NCBI GenBank assembly: GCA_963738835.1
Contig: CAVTYH010000009.1
Location: 434,001-498,000, forward strand
Direction: 5' to 3'
Length of the DNA: 64,000 bases
Source of the DNA: CAVTYH01 sp963738835
GTDB taxonomy: Bacteria > Planctomycetota > Planctomycetia > Pirellulales > JADZDJ01
Shown: piece by piece, positions 9,099-18,472 of the stretch
Layout: each line of letters begins with the position of its first letter
Position numbering within the stretch: position 1 is the first letter of the stretch
The notes under the pieces: generated by a model
Told to the model about the DNA's origin: nothing
Database searches by the model: none
What the model saw: only the letters and a program-made list of their open reading frames with translations
Program-made: the position numbers and the translations under genes

Positions 9099-10251
9099 TC
9101 ACTTTGTCGCCAAACTTTGTTTGGCAATCAGCAAGTCGAGTTCGGATTTCAACTTCGTCAGAATCTGATCGTAAGCAAACGCCCCCAGTTCCTCACTGCC
9201 GCGTTTCAGGTTCACCACGTTCGGTCCGCACCACAGGCCTAAATCGGCGTCGTCGGTTTCGCCGGGACCGTTCACGCGGCAGCCCATCACGGCGATGGTG
9301 ATGTGGTGATCTTCGGCATAGCGGGTCATCTCTTTGACCTGCTGCGCGAGCTCCACAAAGGCTTCGTTTTCGACACGCGAACAACTGGGGCAACTGATGA
9401 TGTTCAGCGTTTTCAGTCCGTAATCGACCACGCTGCGGACTCGGCCAGCGGCGATATCGGCGAGGATTGACCGGCCGGCTGCGATTTCTTCTCCTTTGCG
9501 CAGGATTGGGCACGGTGAGCGAAACGCGAATCGTGTCGCCAATGCCGCGGCTAATGAGCTGCTCGAACGCCACGCGGGTTTTGATGATGCCATCCGGCGG
9601 CATTCCGGCTTCGGTCACGCCCAAATGCAGCGGCACATCAGGTCGCTCCTCGGCAAAGCGGCGATTGACCTCGATCACTTTCCGCGGATCGGAATCTTTC
9701 AGCGACACGCAATAGCGGGTGAAACCGAGTTTGTCGAGCAGTTCACAATGCTCCCAAGCACTTTCCAGCATCGGCGTGATGGAATCGGCCGGGTCGTACT
9801 TTTCTTTCTTGGCCGGATCGACACTGCCGCAATTCACACCGATGCGGATGGCACAATCATTCTGCGCCGCCACATCGACGATCAACTTCACTTTGTCTTG
9901 CCACGGCTTTTCTCGCTCGTGATGATACAGATGCCCCGGGTTGTAGCGCACTTTATCGACATGCGGCGCTACTTCGGTGACAAGCCGATAATTTTCTTGC
10001 AAATCGACCGCCAGATTTGCCGAAGTTTGCCGCCGAATTTCAGCCAGCGCTTCGGCATCTTTGCGGCTGTCGACGGCAATGCGCACCACATCGGCGCCGG
10101 CTCGCTCCAAATCGCGCACCTGACCCACCGTGGCCGCCACATCCTGCGTCGGCGTGGCCGTCATGCTTTGCACGGCGATCGGATTACCAGCCCCAATCGT
10201 CGCTGAGCCGATTTTTACTGAACGAGTTGGATTACGTTGGATTTCAATCAT
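9099..10251 (-). CDS. ispG: 4-hydroxy-3-methylbut-2-enyl diphosphate synthase, one apparent frameshift
   Basis: IspG is a [4Fe-4S] enzyme of the MEP isoprenoid pathway. It converts methylerythritol cyclodiphosphate to HMBPP. The N-terminal TIM-barrel part reads MIEIQRNPTRSVKIG..IAVQSMTATPTQD. The cluster domain has the cysteines in SCPSCSRVENE and the third in AVMGCRVNGPGE. Near 9503 one base disrupts the frame (DTIRVSLTVPN, then KGEEIAAGRSILADI in the next frame). All catalytic elements are present on both sides, so a sequence error is likely. I chose ATG 10251, although a GTG at 10272 in the same frame would add MFAKDKR. Length is normal once joined. Confidence 0.9.
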
Positions 10252-10402
10252 TCGCTTATCTTTGGCGAACACGACAAGTCAACTATTTTGTTGGGCCGAT
10301 GTCTAAAAGATTCAACAATTGACTCCGCTGATCTTTTGTAATTTGCCACGAATTCCAGCGGGTCCGGTAGTTCTGCTGAATCTGCCCGTCGGCGACTCGG
10401 AC

Positions 10403-11584
10403 TTAATACAATACGCGCGATTGGCCGACAAAGTTCAGTTCTAAGTCGGCCGGCGACGGTTCGTCGAGTCTGCCCCACAACGCTTGCTCGGTTAGATTGT
10501 CCATAAATTCCAGAACATCAGCAATCCGAGCCGAGTCTTTGATGTCGCCAATCGCTCCTTCGGATTTACCAAGCCTTCGCAACCGAATACATCGCACGTT
10601 TCGCGGGCCAGACACTTTGGCATCGCAAATGATGCGGCAATCGGGGAGTGCGTCTTCCAGTTTTTCTATGCCCTGCGCAGTGATTTTTGTCCTGTGCAGA
10701 ACTACATTCTCGAGATTCGAGAGGCGATGTAATTGGGCTACTCCCGCATCGGTGACGTTTGGCATTCCCACGATCATCAGGAATTTGAGACTTTTCAACT
10801 TGCCGACGTGAACCATTCCCGCATCCGTGATCACCATGCCGTCCCCCTCATCAATAAGTGACAGCTCTTCCAAATTGGGCATCTCGACGAAGTTTGCCAG
10901 ACCGGCATTAGTGACATTCTTGCAGCCGTTGAAGAAGAGCCCTCGAAGATTGGTCCAGTGACTCAATCGTTCCGTGCCTGGGTCATCGATGGCCGACATC
11001 ATGAATTCGCCAAAAACAACGTTCCGGAGTTGATTGAGCTGCTCGGCGCACTCAAACGCGGCCGACGTCACGCCTCGATGAAAACTGAGTTGGACAAATT
11101 CGATAAATTGATCGGGCCGCTCCATCACATCGAACAGTGTCCGGTCGCTAGGGATCCAAAGCTCGCGCTGTTTCGCAAACGGATCGAAACCAATCGAGGA
11201 ATACAGCAAATTTCGCGGCTGACCTCGATAAATGCGCGGGTCCTCCACATATCCGCCATACGAATTGACGCTTTGAATCGAGTTGTATTGGCTTGAGAAG
11301 TTCAGCCACCATCTTCCCAGCGTTGTAAATAAAAGTGCGACCACGGCCACGGCAAGCAGCATTTCGCGGATACTAAATTGGAAACGGCGATCGACGAGCC
11401 GTCGCGCCCATTGCCAGGAGAAATAACTGAGGCTGACAAACAGTCCACCGCCGACAATCGCGACCGTCCACACGGGCCAATTCCATTGGTGCACGCACCA
11501 CATCAGTACCGTGCCGATGGCGGCGATAACAAAGGGCAATTGGGCTGCGATGGTTGCTGCAAGAAGTAGGCGTCGTTTCCACAT
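10403..11584 (-). CDS. Membrane-anchored leucine-rich-repeat protein
   Basis: A protein of about 393 aa. The N-terminal third has three hydrophobic segments (LLLAATIAAQLPFVIAAIG; VWTVAIVGGGLFVSLSYF; MLLAVAVVALLFTTLG). The rest is an extracytoplasmic or cytoplasmic domain with ribonuclease-inhibitor-type LRRs (NLRGLFFNGCKNVTNAGL, NLEELSL..ITDAGM, SLKFLMIVGMPNVTDAGV, NLENVVLHRTKITAQGI). This architecture is expanded in Planctomycetes and its function is unknown. The ATG at 11584 (MWKRRLLL) is preferred over GTG 11590. It lies divergent from nothing obvious and upstream of ispG on the same strand with a 150-bp gap. Confidence 0.75.
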   Translation of the reverse strand: MWKRRLLLAATIAAQLPFVIAAIGTVLMWCVHQWNWPVWTVAIVGGGLFVSLSYFSWQWARRLVDRRFQFSIREMLLAVAVVALLFTTLGRWWLNFSSQYNSIQSVNSYGGYVEDPRIYRGQPRNLLYSSIGFDPFAKQRELWIPSDRTLFDVMERPDQFIEFVQLSFHRGVTSAAFECAEQLNQLRNVVFGEFMMSAIDDPGTERLSHWTNLRGLFFNGCKNVTNAGLANFVEMPNLEELSLIDEGDGMVITDAGMVHVGKLKSLKFLMIVGMPNVTDAGVAQLHRLSNLENVVLHRTKITAQGIEKLEDALPDCRIICDAKVSGPRNVRCIRLRRLGKSEGAIGDIKDSARIADVLEFMDNLTEQALWGRLDEPSPADLELNFVGQSRVLY

Positions 11585-11705
11585 ATCCACTCAACCGTTT
11601 TGCTTCCGCGCCGTCGATTTATTTGCGTCTTTCGAGCCATCGCTTCAACGATTCTTGACTTTCAGCCGATCGCTGCCCTGCCGGCAGTTGCCGACGCCGA
11701 TATCC

Positions 11706-11915
11706 TCATCCCAGATCTGTCCAATGGATTCCTCTTCCGCCGCCGATAAACCGCCAATTCTCCCGTTCTTTTAGTGTGCCGTGCGATAAACGTGGAAACC
11801 ACGCAAGAGGTGCGGAAATTGTGCGGCCGTCAGCCAACTCGACGGCAAGCGTGTCGTTTGTGACGACGACTGTTTTGGCGACGACCGATTGAATGTCAAT
11901 GGCGGAAGAACTCAT
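11706..11915 (-). CDS. DUF2442-family protein
   Basis: A 69-aa protein matching the short DUF2442 family (ELADGRTISAPLAWFPRL, ending WRFIGGGRGIHWTDLG). Members almost always sit beside a DUF4160 protein, as here, and the pair is often proposed to be a toxin-antitoxin-like module. The start overlaps the end of the DUF4160 gene by 20 bp, so the two are translationally coupled. No biochemical role is established. Confidence 0.8.
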   Translation of the reverse strand: MSSSAIDIQSVVAKTVVVTNDTLAVELADGRTISAPLAWFPRLSHGTLKERENWRFIGGGRGIHWTDLG

Positions 11916-12133
11916 TCCATTTCTCCAATAACAGCGCCTGATGTTTTTCGATCAGGCCTTGAATTCTGTTGAGCTCTTTTCGACTGTAACCGAAGCTGTT
12001 TGCAAGATGCACCGGTATCAGCCAAAATTTCGCCTCCGCATCAATCGTGTTCAACGTGGATGTGTGGCGGCTCGTTGCGATCCCCGGCATAAAAAAAGAA
12101 CCGGTATGGCCCGTCAACGAGCACCGTGGGCAT
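11896..12133 (-). CDS. DUF4160-family protein, one apparent frameshift
   Basis: The start at ATG 12133 gives MPTVLVDGPYRFFFYAGD followed by RNEPPHIHVEHD, the typical DUF4160 N-terminus. A stop then appears because of one extra T near 12050. In the next frame the family signature continues: DAEAKFWLIPVHLANSFGYS, KELNRIQGLIEKHQ, then the end KWNEFFRH. Joined, it is about 78 aa, normal for DUF4160. It overlaps the start of the DUF2442 gene. Either a sequence error or a recently broken gene; the conserved residues favour an error. Confidence 0.75.
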
Positions 12134-12220
12134 AACATCATCCTATTCGCGCGTGTCAGGCGGAACAATCCGAACCTTCGCTGAAATGATGCTCCGCAAG
12201 CAACTGAAACGCAGATAATT

Positions 12221-12526
12221 TTACCCCCATTTCTTGCCCAACTCTGCCAGGCCGCCGCGTTGCAAGTCTTCGGGAGTCATGACGGGATGGATGCGGCAAT
12301 CGGCTTGGAAATTAAGGAGCCACGGCTCGGCGAACGATGGAATCTGCGAGGCGTGTTCGATGTTGACGATCAAAACGGCAGTGCGCCGACCGTCTAATTC
12401 GGTGAAATAAGCGGCTTCCGGTTTCTGGGCCGCCAGAATCTTGCCGATGATTTCGCCCGCGCTCCCGTCACGCACCAGCGAATTAAATGGTTCGTGAGGA
12501 CAGCTAATATTCATCAACATTCGCAT
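12221..12526 (-). CDS. Conserved hypothetical protein (101 aa)
   Basis: A small soluble protein starting MRMLMNISCPHEPFNSLV, with a textbook ribosome binding site (AGGAGG, 6 bases before ATG). The pattern of strands and helices (AYFTELDGRRTAVLIVNI; then IPSFAEPWLLNFQADCRI; MTPEDL near the end) suggests a ferredoxin-like alpha/beta dimer fold such as DUF3303-type proteins, but I cannot assign a function. It stands alone between the DUF4160 and SPFH genes. Confidence 0.7.
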   Translation of the reverse strand: MRMLMNISCPHEPFNSLVRDGSAGEIIGKILAAQKPEAAYFTELDGRRTAVLIVNIEHASQIPSFAEPWLLNFQADCRIHPVMTPEDLQRGGLAELGKKWG

Positions 12527-12587
12527 AAGTTGCCTCCTGTGTGATTTTGAAATTGTCCGTTTCGATCCGAATCTCTTGCCACAGACG

Positions 12588-13478
12588 CTATCCCTCCGCC
12601 GCGCCGGTATTCACCACAGGCTGCGCTGCCACTTCGCTGCACAGCACCACCAGCAGATTGCTGACCATGCGGGCTTTGTGATCGTCGTCGAGCGCCACAA
12701 TCTGCTGTTCGGCTAACTGGGTCAGCGCCATTTGAACCATGCTGACTGCCCCGTGAACGATTTTTTGTCGGGCGGCAATCACGGCATCGGCCTGTTGGCG
12801 ACGGAGCATCACGTTGGCGATTTCCGGGGCGTAGGCCAAATGGGTGAGTCGGGCTTCGTCGACCACAACACCGGCTTTGGAGAGACGATTTCCAAGTTCG
12901 GTTTTCAGCGCTGCCGAGACCTCATCCATGCCGCTGCGGAGCGTGATCTCATGCTCTTCGCCGTAATCGTACGCATAATTGTTGGCCAAGTGACGAACCG
13001 CAGTTTCGCTTTGCACCTTCACATAGTTTTCATAATTTTCGACATCGAAGCAGGCTTGGGCTGTGTTCTCTACGTTCCACACCACCACCGCGGCAATTTC
13101 GATGGGGTTGCCTTGCTTGTCGTTCACCTTGAGTTTCGCGCCTTCCAAGTTCCTGGCACGCAGCGAAATCTTTTTCTTGCCATAAAACGGATTGGCCCAA
13201 TAAAAGCCGCTTTGACGAACCGTGCCAACGTAGGGTCCGAAAAAGCTGATTACACAAGCCTCGTTCGGTTGCAGCGTGAAATGTCCGCCGAGCAGCACGA
13301 AGCCGACGACGATGGCCAGAATGGCGACGATCGCCAAAGCGCTACCGTGAGCAACCAGCACAATTGCCAAAATGCCGCCACCAATGATCAGCGCCAAATT
13401 GATGGGCAACATGCCCCAGCCGGCCGCAACTTGAATCGTTTTTTCGGCGGTCATAGTAGAACTCGTGTTGACTGACAT
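12588..13478 (-). CDS. SPFH/band-7 domain protein with N-terminal membrane segments
   Basis: A protein of about 296 aa. Two hydrophobic segments lie near the N-terminus (LPINLALIIGGGILAIVLVA and AIVAILAIVVGFVLLGG). They are followed by an SPFH domain (EACVISFFGPYVGTVRQSGF, KKKISLRARNLEG, EIAAVVVWNVENTAQACF, VDEARLTHLAYAPEIANVML). Such stomatin/flotillin-like proteins scaffold membrane microdomains. I chose ATG 13478 (MSVNTSSTMTAEK); a later ATG at 13454 is possible. It follows the cytosine deaminase gene on the same strand after 34 bp, so the two may be cotranscribed. Confidence 0.88.
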   Translation of the reverse strand: MSVNTSSTMTAEKTIQVAAGWGMLPINLALIIGGGILAIVLVAHGSALAIVAILAIVVGFVLLGGHFTLQPNEACVISFFGPYVGTVRQSGFYWANPFYGKKKISLRARNLEGAKLKVNDKQGNPIEIAAVVVWNVENTAQACFDVENYENYVKVQSETAVRHLANNYAYDYGEEHEITLRSGMDEVSAALKTELGNRLSKAGVVVDEARLTHLAYAPEIANVMLRRQQADAVIAARQKIVHGAVSMVQMALTQLAEQQIVALDDDHKARMVSNLLVVLCSEVAAQPVVNTGAAEG

Positions 13479-13512
13479 GAATCGGAACACTCCGCACAAG
13501 CCGCCTACTGTA

Positions 13513-13950
13513 TCACATACCGATGTCTTCATTCCACAGTTCAGGCTTGTCGCGAATGAAGCGGTGCATCAGATCGATGCAGCGCGGGTCTTGCAGTACT
13601 TCTACCTGCACACCGCGGCTACGCAGCAGGTCTTCTTCGCCCATGAAGGTTCGATTTTCGCCGACGATGACCCGTGGAATGTGGTAAAGCAAAATCGTGC
13701 CAGAACACATGGGGCACGGCGAAAGGGTGGTATAAAGCACGCATTGTCGATACACACTGGCCGTCTGACGCCCGGCATTTTCTAAAGCGTCCATCTCGCC
13801 GTGCAGAATCGCGCTCCCTTTTTGTACTCGCCGGTTGTGGCCGCGGCCGATGATTTTGCCCTGATGGACGATGACCGAGCCAATTGGAATACCCCCTTCG
13901 GCCAGCCCGGCTTCAGCTTCAGCAATTGCGGCGTCGAGAAAAGGATCCAC
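13513..13950 (-). CDS. Cytosine deaminase, yeast Fcy1 type
   Basis: A 145-aa member of the cytidine/deoxycytidylate deaminase superfamily. The zinc site is HGE (SAILHGEMDALENAG) plus PCPMC (TTLSPCPMCSGTIL). The whole sequence follows the yeast cytosine deaminase pattern (EGGIPIGSVIVHQGK, GRGHNRRVQKGS, IPRVIVGENRTFMG), ending in the diagnostic ELWNEDIG. It should therefore deaminate cytosine to uracil for pyrimidine salvage. This is the eukaryote-like class and is unrelated to bacterial CodA amidohydrolase. Confidence 0.85.
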   Translation of the reverse strand: MDPFLDAAIAEAEAGLAEGGIPIGSVIVHQGKIIGRGHNRRVQKGSAILHGEMDALENAGRQTASVYRQCVLYTTLSPCPMCSGTILLYHIPRVIVGENRTFMGEEDLLRSRGVQVEVLQDPRCIDLMHRFIRDKPELWNEDIGM

Positions 13951-14142
13951 GGATTATTTCCTTTTGATCAAATCTGACGGCGATTGCGTTGAGTGACAGC
14001 AGGTGCGGCAGATTCTACCAACAAACTGGCGCGACAGCATCCAACTTTTACGCGTGACCGCAGAAAATCTGCAATGTGCAAATGATCGGCTCCTGTTTTG
14101 CGGCTTCGTTTTGCACTGTAAAGGGGAGCAGGCAAAATCGGT

Positions 14143-15054
14143 CTAAACCGATTGTGATGCCATTGAGATTTTTGTGAGTCCTCCCAGCACTCCCAACGTT
14201 ACCTTTGCCATGCGGTCATAGTCGAGCGTTTCAGGTGCGTCACTTGGCAGATGATAGTGTGGGTTGCGCAGATAGCTGGTGTCGGTCAACATTAGCGCCG
14301 GATAACCTTGATCCCAGAATGAACTGTTATCGGACAGCCGAATGTCGTGAATCGCTTCTGGCAGGCAGATTGAGAACAACGGGAAACGAACAGCTCGCTT
14401 GAATCCACGCCGGAAGTTCCACAACAACTTTCCAGAGCTGAGATTGCCGACTGCTGCCAAGAAATTGCCTCGCCGCGGGAATAACCAGCGCAGAAATTTA
14501 GGAATGGCTTCGGGTAGTTGTTGACTATTCGGAGCCGTGGAAAAATAGCCGACCATTTCCAGGCACAGTATACCAACAATGCAATCACCGCGCGCACGAC
14601 AACTTCGGGCATAAACGTGACTGCCCATCTCACCGGTACAAAAATGCGGCGGCTCTTCGCAAGCAAAGGCAACGAATCGAACGGTTCGTCGCGGTTGCCA
14701 CGAGCGCAAGAACCGGGCAACTTCCAGCAGCACCGCCACTGCCGAGGCGTTATCGTCGGCGCCCGGCGTGGTATCGACGGTGTCGTAGTGTGCGCCAAGA
14801 AGCACGATTTGATCCGGTTTTTTTGAGCCGCGAATTTCTGCGATAAGATTTGCGACCGCATGTCCCCGAACATCGTAATTTTGCCGCTCGACGGAATAGC
14901 CCGATTGCGATAGTTCACGTTCGATGAGTGTGGCGGCGGCAGCAAGACTTTGCGGAAGATCGAGATGACGCGGTCCAATGAGTCCCGCCAGCCGATCGAC
15001 ATGCTTTTGCAGATTTGCGACCAGCTCTGCCGGCACGGTTGACTCTCGGTTCAT
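14143..15054 (-). CDS. M28-family zinc aminopeptidase-like protein
   Basis: A protein of about 303 aa with the M28 co-catalytic two-zinc layout: first ligand GAHYDTV, shared Asp in PGADDNASAVAVLLE, catalytic Glu pair in FACEEPPHF, then a late Asp/His region (RNPHYHLPSDAPETLDYD). No signal peptide is evident from ATG 15054 (MNRESTVPAELV), which I prefer to an upstream TTG. Substrate unknown, probably peptides. It is divergent from the methyltransferase at 15193. Confidence 0.85.
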   Translation of the reverse strand: MNRESTVPAELVANLQKHVDRLAGLIGPRHLDLPQSLAAAATLIERELSQSGYSVERQNYDVRGHAVANLIAEIRGSKKPDQIVLLGAHYDTVDTTPGADDNASAVAVLLEVARFLRSWQPRRTVRFVAFACEEPPHFCTGEMGSHVYARSCRARGDCIVGILCLEMVGYFSTAPNSQQLPEAIPKFLRWLFPRRGNFLAAVGNLSSGKLLWNFRRGFKRAVRFPLFSICLPEAIHDIRLSDNSSFWDQGYPALMLTDTSYLRNPHYHLPSDAPETLDYDRMAKVTLGVLGGLTKISMASQSV

Positions 15055-15192
15055 ACAAGTTGGGCCAGCGCCGTTTGTCCAATTGCAGTGGCTTGAAACC
15101 TTGAACAATAATCGCTATCTAAGCAGTTCGCGAGCAGTGTTTCAACATCGAAGGCTCCTCACAACGAATACACAATATCGAAAAGGATTCGT

Positions 15193-16239
15193 ATGGCCAC
15201 CGCAACGAAAGCATCGAAGAAGGTTTCTCGCCCCGTTAAGAACTCTAATGTTTCGCCGCGGCGGATTATGGAATTGACCTGGGATTTTGCCCGGCCGTTA
15301 ATGGTTGAAGCGGCGATTCGTAATCGGGTTTTTGATGTTTTAGAGCGCGGGCCGAAATCGTTGGATCAAATTGCCAAGGCCACTGGTGCTTCAAGGCGTG
15401 GGCTGCGGATCCTTGTGAACGGGCTGGTTGGACTCCAGTTGCTTGAGGCGAAGGGAGACAAATTCTCGCTGCCGCCAGATGTTGCTGCGTTTCTCATTAG
15501 CACCAAGCCCAGTTTCATGGGCGGGTTGTTAATGCACGTCAGCCGGCAAATTATCCCCAAATGGCTGCATCTGGCCGACATTGTGCGAACGGGCAGTCCC
15601 ACCAGAAGTGTGAATCAACGCGGTCCGGGCACCGAATTCTTTGCCGAGTTCGTCGAAGATATTTTCAATATGAGCTATGCGTCGGCCTTGATTGCTGCCG
15701 AAGAACTCGTCGCCAAGGCGACTGGGCCAACCAGTGTGCTTGATATTGCGGCGGGCTCAGGTGTGTGGGGAATTGCGATGGCCACGAAATCGTGCCATGT
15801 GAAAGTAACCGCGGTCGATTGGCCAGGCGTGCTTGAGGTGACACGCAAAGTTGTCGGTCGGCATAAGTTGACGAGCCGTTTTTCGTATGTCGGCGGCGAC
15901 ATTCTCAACAGCAAACTTGGACAAAATTATCAAGTGGCAACGCTCGGCCACATTCTGCACAGCGAAGGTGAAGAGCGCAGCCGAAAGCTGCTGAAGCGAG
16001 TTTTCGACTCTCTCTCTCCTGGAGGGACCATTGTGATTGCAGAGTTTTTGCCTGATAAAGATCGCCGCAGCCCGGCGATTCCGCTGATTTTCGCCGTGAA
16101 CATGCTTGTGAACACTGACGAGGGAGACACGTTCACATTCGACGAAATCAAAACATGGCTGCAAAACGCCGGTTTCCGCAAAGTGCGACGTCTGGAAGCC
16201 CGCGGCCCGTCGCCGCTAATTTTGGCCAACAAACCCTAA
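15193..16239 (+). CDS. SAM-dependent methyltransferase, O-methyltransferase type
   Basis: A 348-aa protein. The N-terminal winged-helix dimerisation domain (about 25-110, FDVLERGPKSLDQIAKATGA) is followed by a Rossmann methyltransferase domain with motif I VLDIAAGSGVWGIAMA. The C-terminal part (GHILHSEGEERSRKLLKRVF, GGTIVIAEFLPDKD) matches plant/bacterial small-molecule O-methyltransferases. The substrate is unknown. It ends just before a bidirectional terminator. Confidence 0.85.
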   Translation: MATATKASKKVSRPVKNSNVSPRRIMELTWDFARPLMVEAAIRNRVFDVLERGPKSLDQIAKATGASRRGLRILVNGLVGLQLLEAKGDKFSLPPDVAAFLISTKPSFMGGLLMHVSRQIIPKWLHLADIVRTGSPTRSVNQRGPGTEFFAEFVEDIFNMSYASALIAAEELVAKATGPTSVLDIAAGSGVWGIAMATKSCHVKVTAVDWPGVLEVTRKVVGRHKLTSRFSYVGGDILNSKLGQNYQVATLGHILHSEGEERSRKLLKRVFDSLSPGGTIVIAEFLPDKDRRSPAIPLIFAVNMLVNTDEGDTFTFDEIKTWLQNAGFRKVRRLEARGPSPLILANKP

Positions 16240-16280
16240 GGTTTTGTCTGGCGACTAAAGCAAAAGCATGGGCGCAAAAA

Positions 16281-16307
16281 ACCGCCGGCCAATTGGCCGG
16301 CGGTTTT
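16281..16307. terminator. Bidirectional terminator between methyltransferase and tRNA
   Basis: A perfect palindrome (ACCGCCGGCC-AATT-GGCCGGCGGT, 16281-16304) is flanked by A residues on the left and TTTT on the right. It can therefore end both the plus-strand methyltransferase transcript and the minus-strand tRNA transcript. Confidence 0.8.
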
Positions 16308-16311
16308 CGAG

Positions 16312-16385
<74 letters not shown>

Positions 16386-16725
16386 TCATGTTTTGTTGGC
16401 ATCCATACCAGCCGCCAATGGGCTGAATACGATCGGTGCCGGATGCTGCGTCTGGCTGGATTATACCAAACCACCAGCGCAAGTCGATAGCGTCGGCGAA
16501 GCGCGATCGAATTGCGATAACCGTCGCAATCGGAATGATCGCACGGAGAGTGACGATTGTTTCGTCCCTTGTCCCCTAAGTGCGGGATGTTTGCAGTTTT
16601 GACTGGGAATCGGTGCAATCTACAGTTCAGGCGGAAAGAAGCCGTCGCGGGATCGATTCTGCATCCCAAAATCTTAGCAAACTGCGCCGCGTCGAGCTGA
16701 ATCACGCGACGGCAATTGAGTTCAC
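16386..16725. other. Intergenic region
   Basis: No gene or clear signal seen between the tRNA and the Hpt gene, apart from whatever promoter the divergent tRNA uses. Confidence 0.5.
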
Positions 16726-17112
16726 ATGAGCGAAACGTTGGCTCCTCAGGAAACCGTCCTCGATTTCACCGCTCTTGACGCGCGCTGTCTGGGGAATACC
16801 GCGCTAGTGGATCGGGTGCTCATGAAATTCACCAGACAACTGGAAGACGATCTGACAAAACTGGAGCAGGCCGTTCACAAACAGGACGCGATGCTGGCCG
16901 CGGAACTTGCACACAGAATCAGAGGAACCGCGGGCAGCGTCGAAGCGCGAAGATTGTGCCAAAACGCATCGCAGGCTGAAAAATACGCGCTCGAAGGTAG
17001 CCTCATGGAATTAATAAGCTGTTTGGACCGCTTGCAGTGCGATCGATCAGATTTGTTCGAGCTCATCGGCCGGAGAAACCGGGACGCTGCGCTGCAGGTG
17101 GTTCAACAATAA
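16726..17112 (+). CDS. Hpt-domain phosphotransfer protein
   Basis: A 128-aa stand-alone histidine phosphotransfer protein. The four-helix Hpt core has the phosphoacceptor H63 in LAHRIRGTAGSVEA, where the usual HxxKG reads HRIRG. Such proteins carry phosphate between hybrid sensor kinases and receivers. It is followed after 56 bp by the receiver/HD-GYP protein on the same strand, so a relay to that receiver is plausible. The hybrid kinase at 21.7 kb is a possible donor. Confidence 0.85.
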   Translation: MSETLAPQETVLDFTALDARCLGNTALVDRVLMKFTRQLEDDLTKLEQAVHKQDAMLAAELAHRIRGTAGSVEARRLCQNASQAEKYALEGSLMELISCLDRLQCDRSDLFELIGRRNRDAALQVVQQ

Positions 17113-17168
17113 ACGAGTCTGTCGACCGCGCCGTATGTCGGCGGAGCCAATTTTGAAGGGGGAAGCAA

Positions 17169-18280
17169 ATGCGAGTTCTTGTTGTTGACGATGATCCGAT
17201 CACAGCGGAACTCATTGTCGAAGACCTGCGGCACTTCGGCTACGACGTGACCGCCGCCACCAACGGCAAAGAAGCGTTCGATTTGGTGCGCACCGGGTTG
17301 TATCACCTTGTCATTTCCGATTGGCAAATGCCGGAGATGAACGGGCTCGATTTGTGTCGGGAAATTCGCAAGCGAAATTGGTGCGGATACATTTATGTAA
17401 TTTTGCTCACTTTGCGCGGCGGAGTTGATAACATCGTTTGTGGCCTTGATGCCGGCGCCGACGATTTTTTGACCAAACCCTTTCAGCCGCAAGAACTGCG
17501 AATGCGGTTGCGCACCGGAGAGCGGATCCTGCGCTCGAAAGCCGCGATCTGATGATTTTTGCGATGGCCAAGTTGGCGGAATCACGTGACAAAGACACTG
17601 GCGCACACCTAGAGCGCATGCGCGAATACAGCCGCATTCTGGCCGACGAGCTTTCCACTTGGCCCAAATTCAGCCAGCAAATCGACGGCGATTACGTGCA
17701 GCTCATTTATCTCACCAGCCCACTGCACGACATTGGTAAGGTTGGCATTCCCGATGCGGTGCTCTTAAAACCGGGTTCGCTAACGGCGGAAGAATTCGAG
17801 ATCATGAAGCAGCACACGGTCTATGGCGGGAACACGTTGGCGGCCGTTTCGCATGCGCGGCCCGATGCCCAGTTTTTGTCGATGGCTTACGAGATTGCCA
17901 TGACGCACCACGAACGCTGGGACGGCACCGGTTATCCCAATCATCTGAAAGGTGAAAAGATTCCGCTGTGCGGCCGCATTGTTGCGCTAGCCGATGTGTA
18001 CGATGCCTTGCGCAGCAAGCGGGTTTACAAACCGGCCTACAGTCATCAGACTTCGCGAGCTTTAATTCTGGAAGGCCGCGGAACGCAGTTCGACCCCGAT
18101 GTGGTGCAAGCCTTTTTGAACCGAGAGGAAGAGATTCTCGGTATTGCTGAGAAGTTTCAGGACGACCTACGAGTTTCGCTGCAAATCAATTGCCAGGAGT
18201 CCGCCGTGTCAACCGGGGAGGCGGCTTCCTTCAACTTTTTGCCGGGTAACGAGAGGTTGCCGGCGATTTCCTCCGTATAA
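17169..18280 (+). CDS. RpfG-like response regulator: receiver + HD-GYP, one apparent frameshift
   Basis: The receiver domain (residues 1-125) starts MRVLVVDDDPITAELIV, with phosphoacceptor Asp in VISDWQMPEMNG and the conserved Lys in LTKPFQP. The HD-GYP domain follows, with HD in SPLHDIGKVGIPD and the GYP motif in HHERWDGTGYPNHLKGE, predicting a cyclic-di-GMP phosphodiesterase. At about 17533 one C seems to be missing. As written, the receiver ends at TGA 17550 and a second frame starts at ATG 17552. Restoring the base gives ILRLESRDLMIFAMAKLAES, exactly the usual RpfG linker. I therefore annotate one protein of about 370 aa; two overlapping genes are the alternative. Confidence 0.8.
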
Positions 18281-18472
18281 ATAGCGACGGAAGCCGTACA
18301 TCTTCTCTAACCGGCACAACCGGTAGGCTGCGCATTGCCAGCTGGGCAAGTCTTGCGGCAAGGCTAATGCCGATGGGCACGTTCCAGCCGACATAACTGA
18401 TAGGAAACGCATAATAGCGTTGTTGGGCTCATCCACTAAAATCGCTCCATCTCTATCAGGCGGACCTTTTCC

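Noticed and set aside
9496..10206. Plus-strand open frame of 236 codons opposite ispG
   Set aside because: Shadow of ispG with no recognisable domain.
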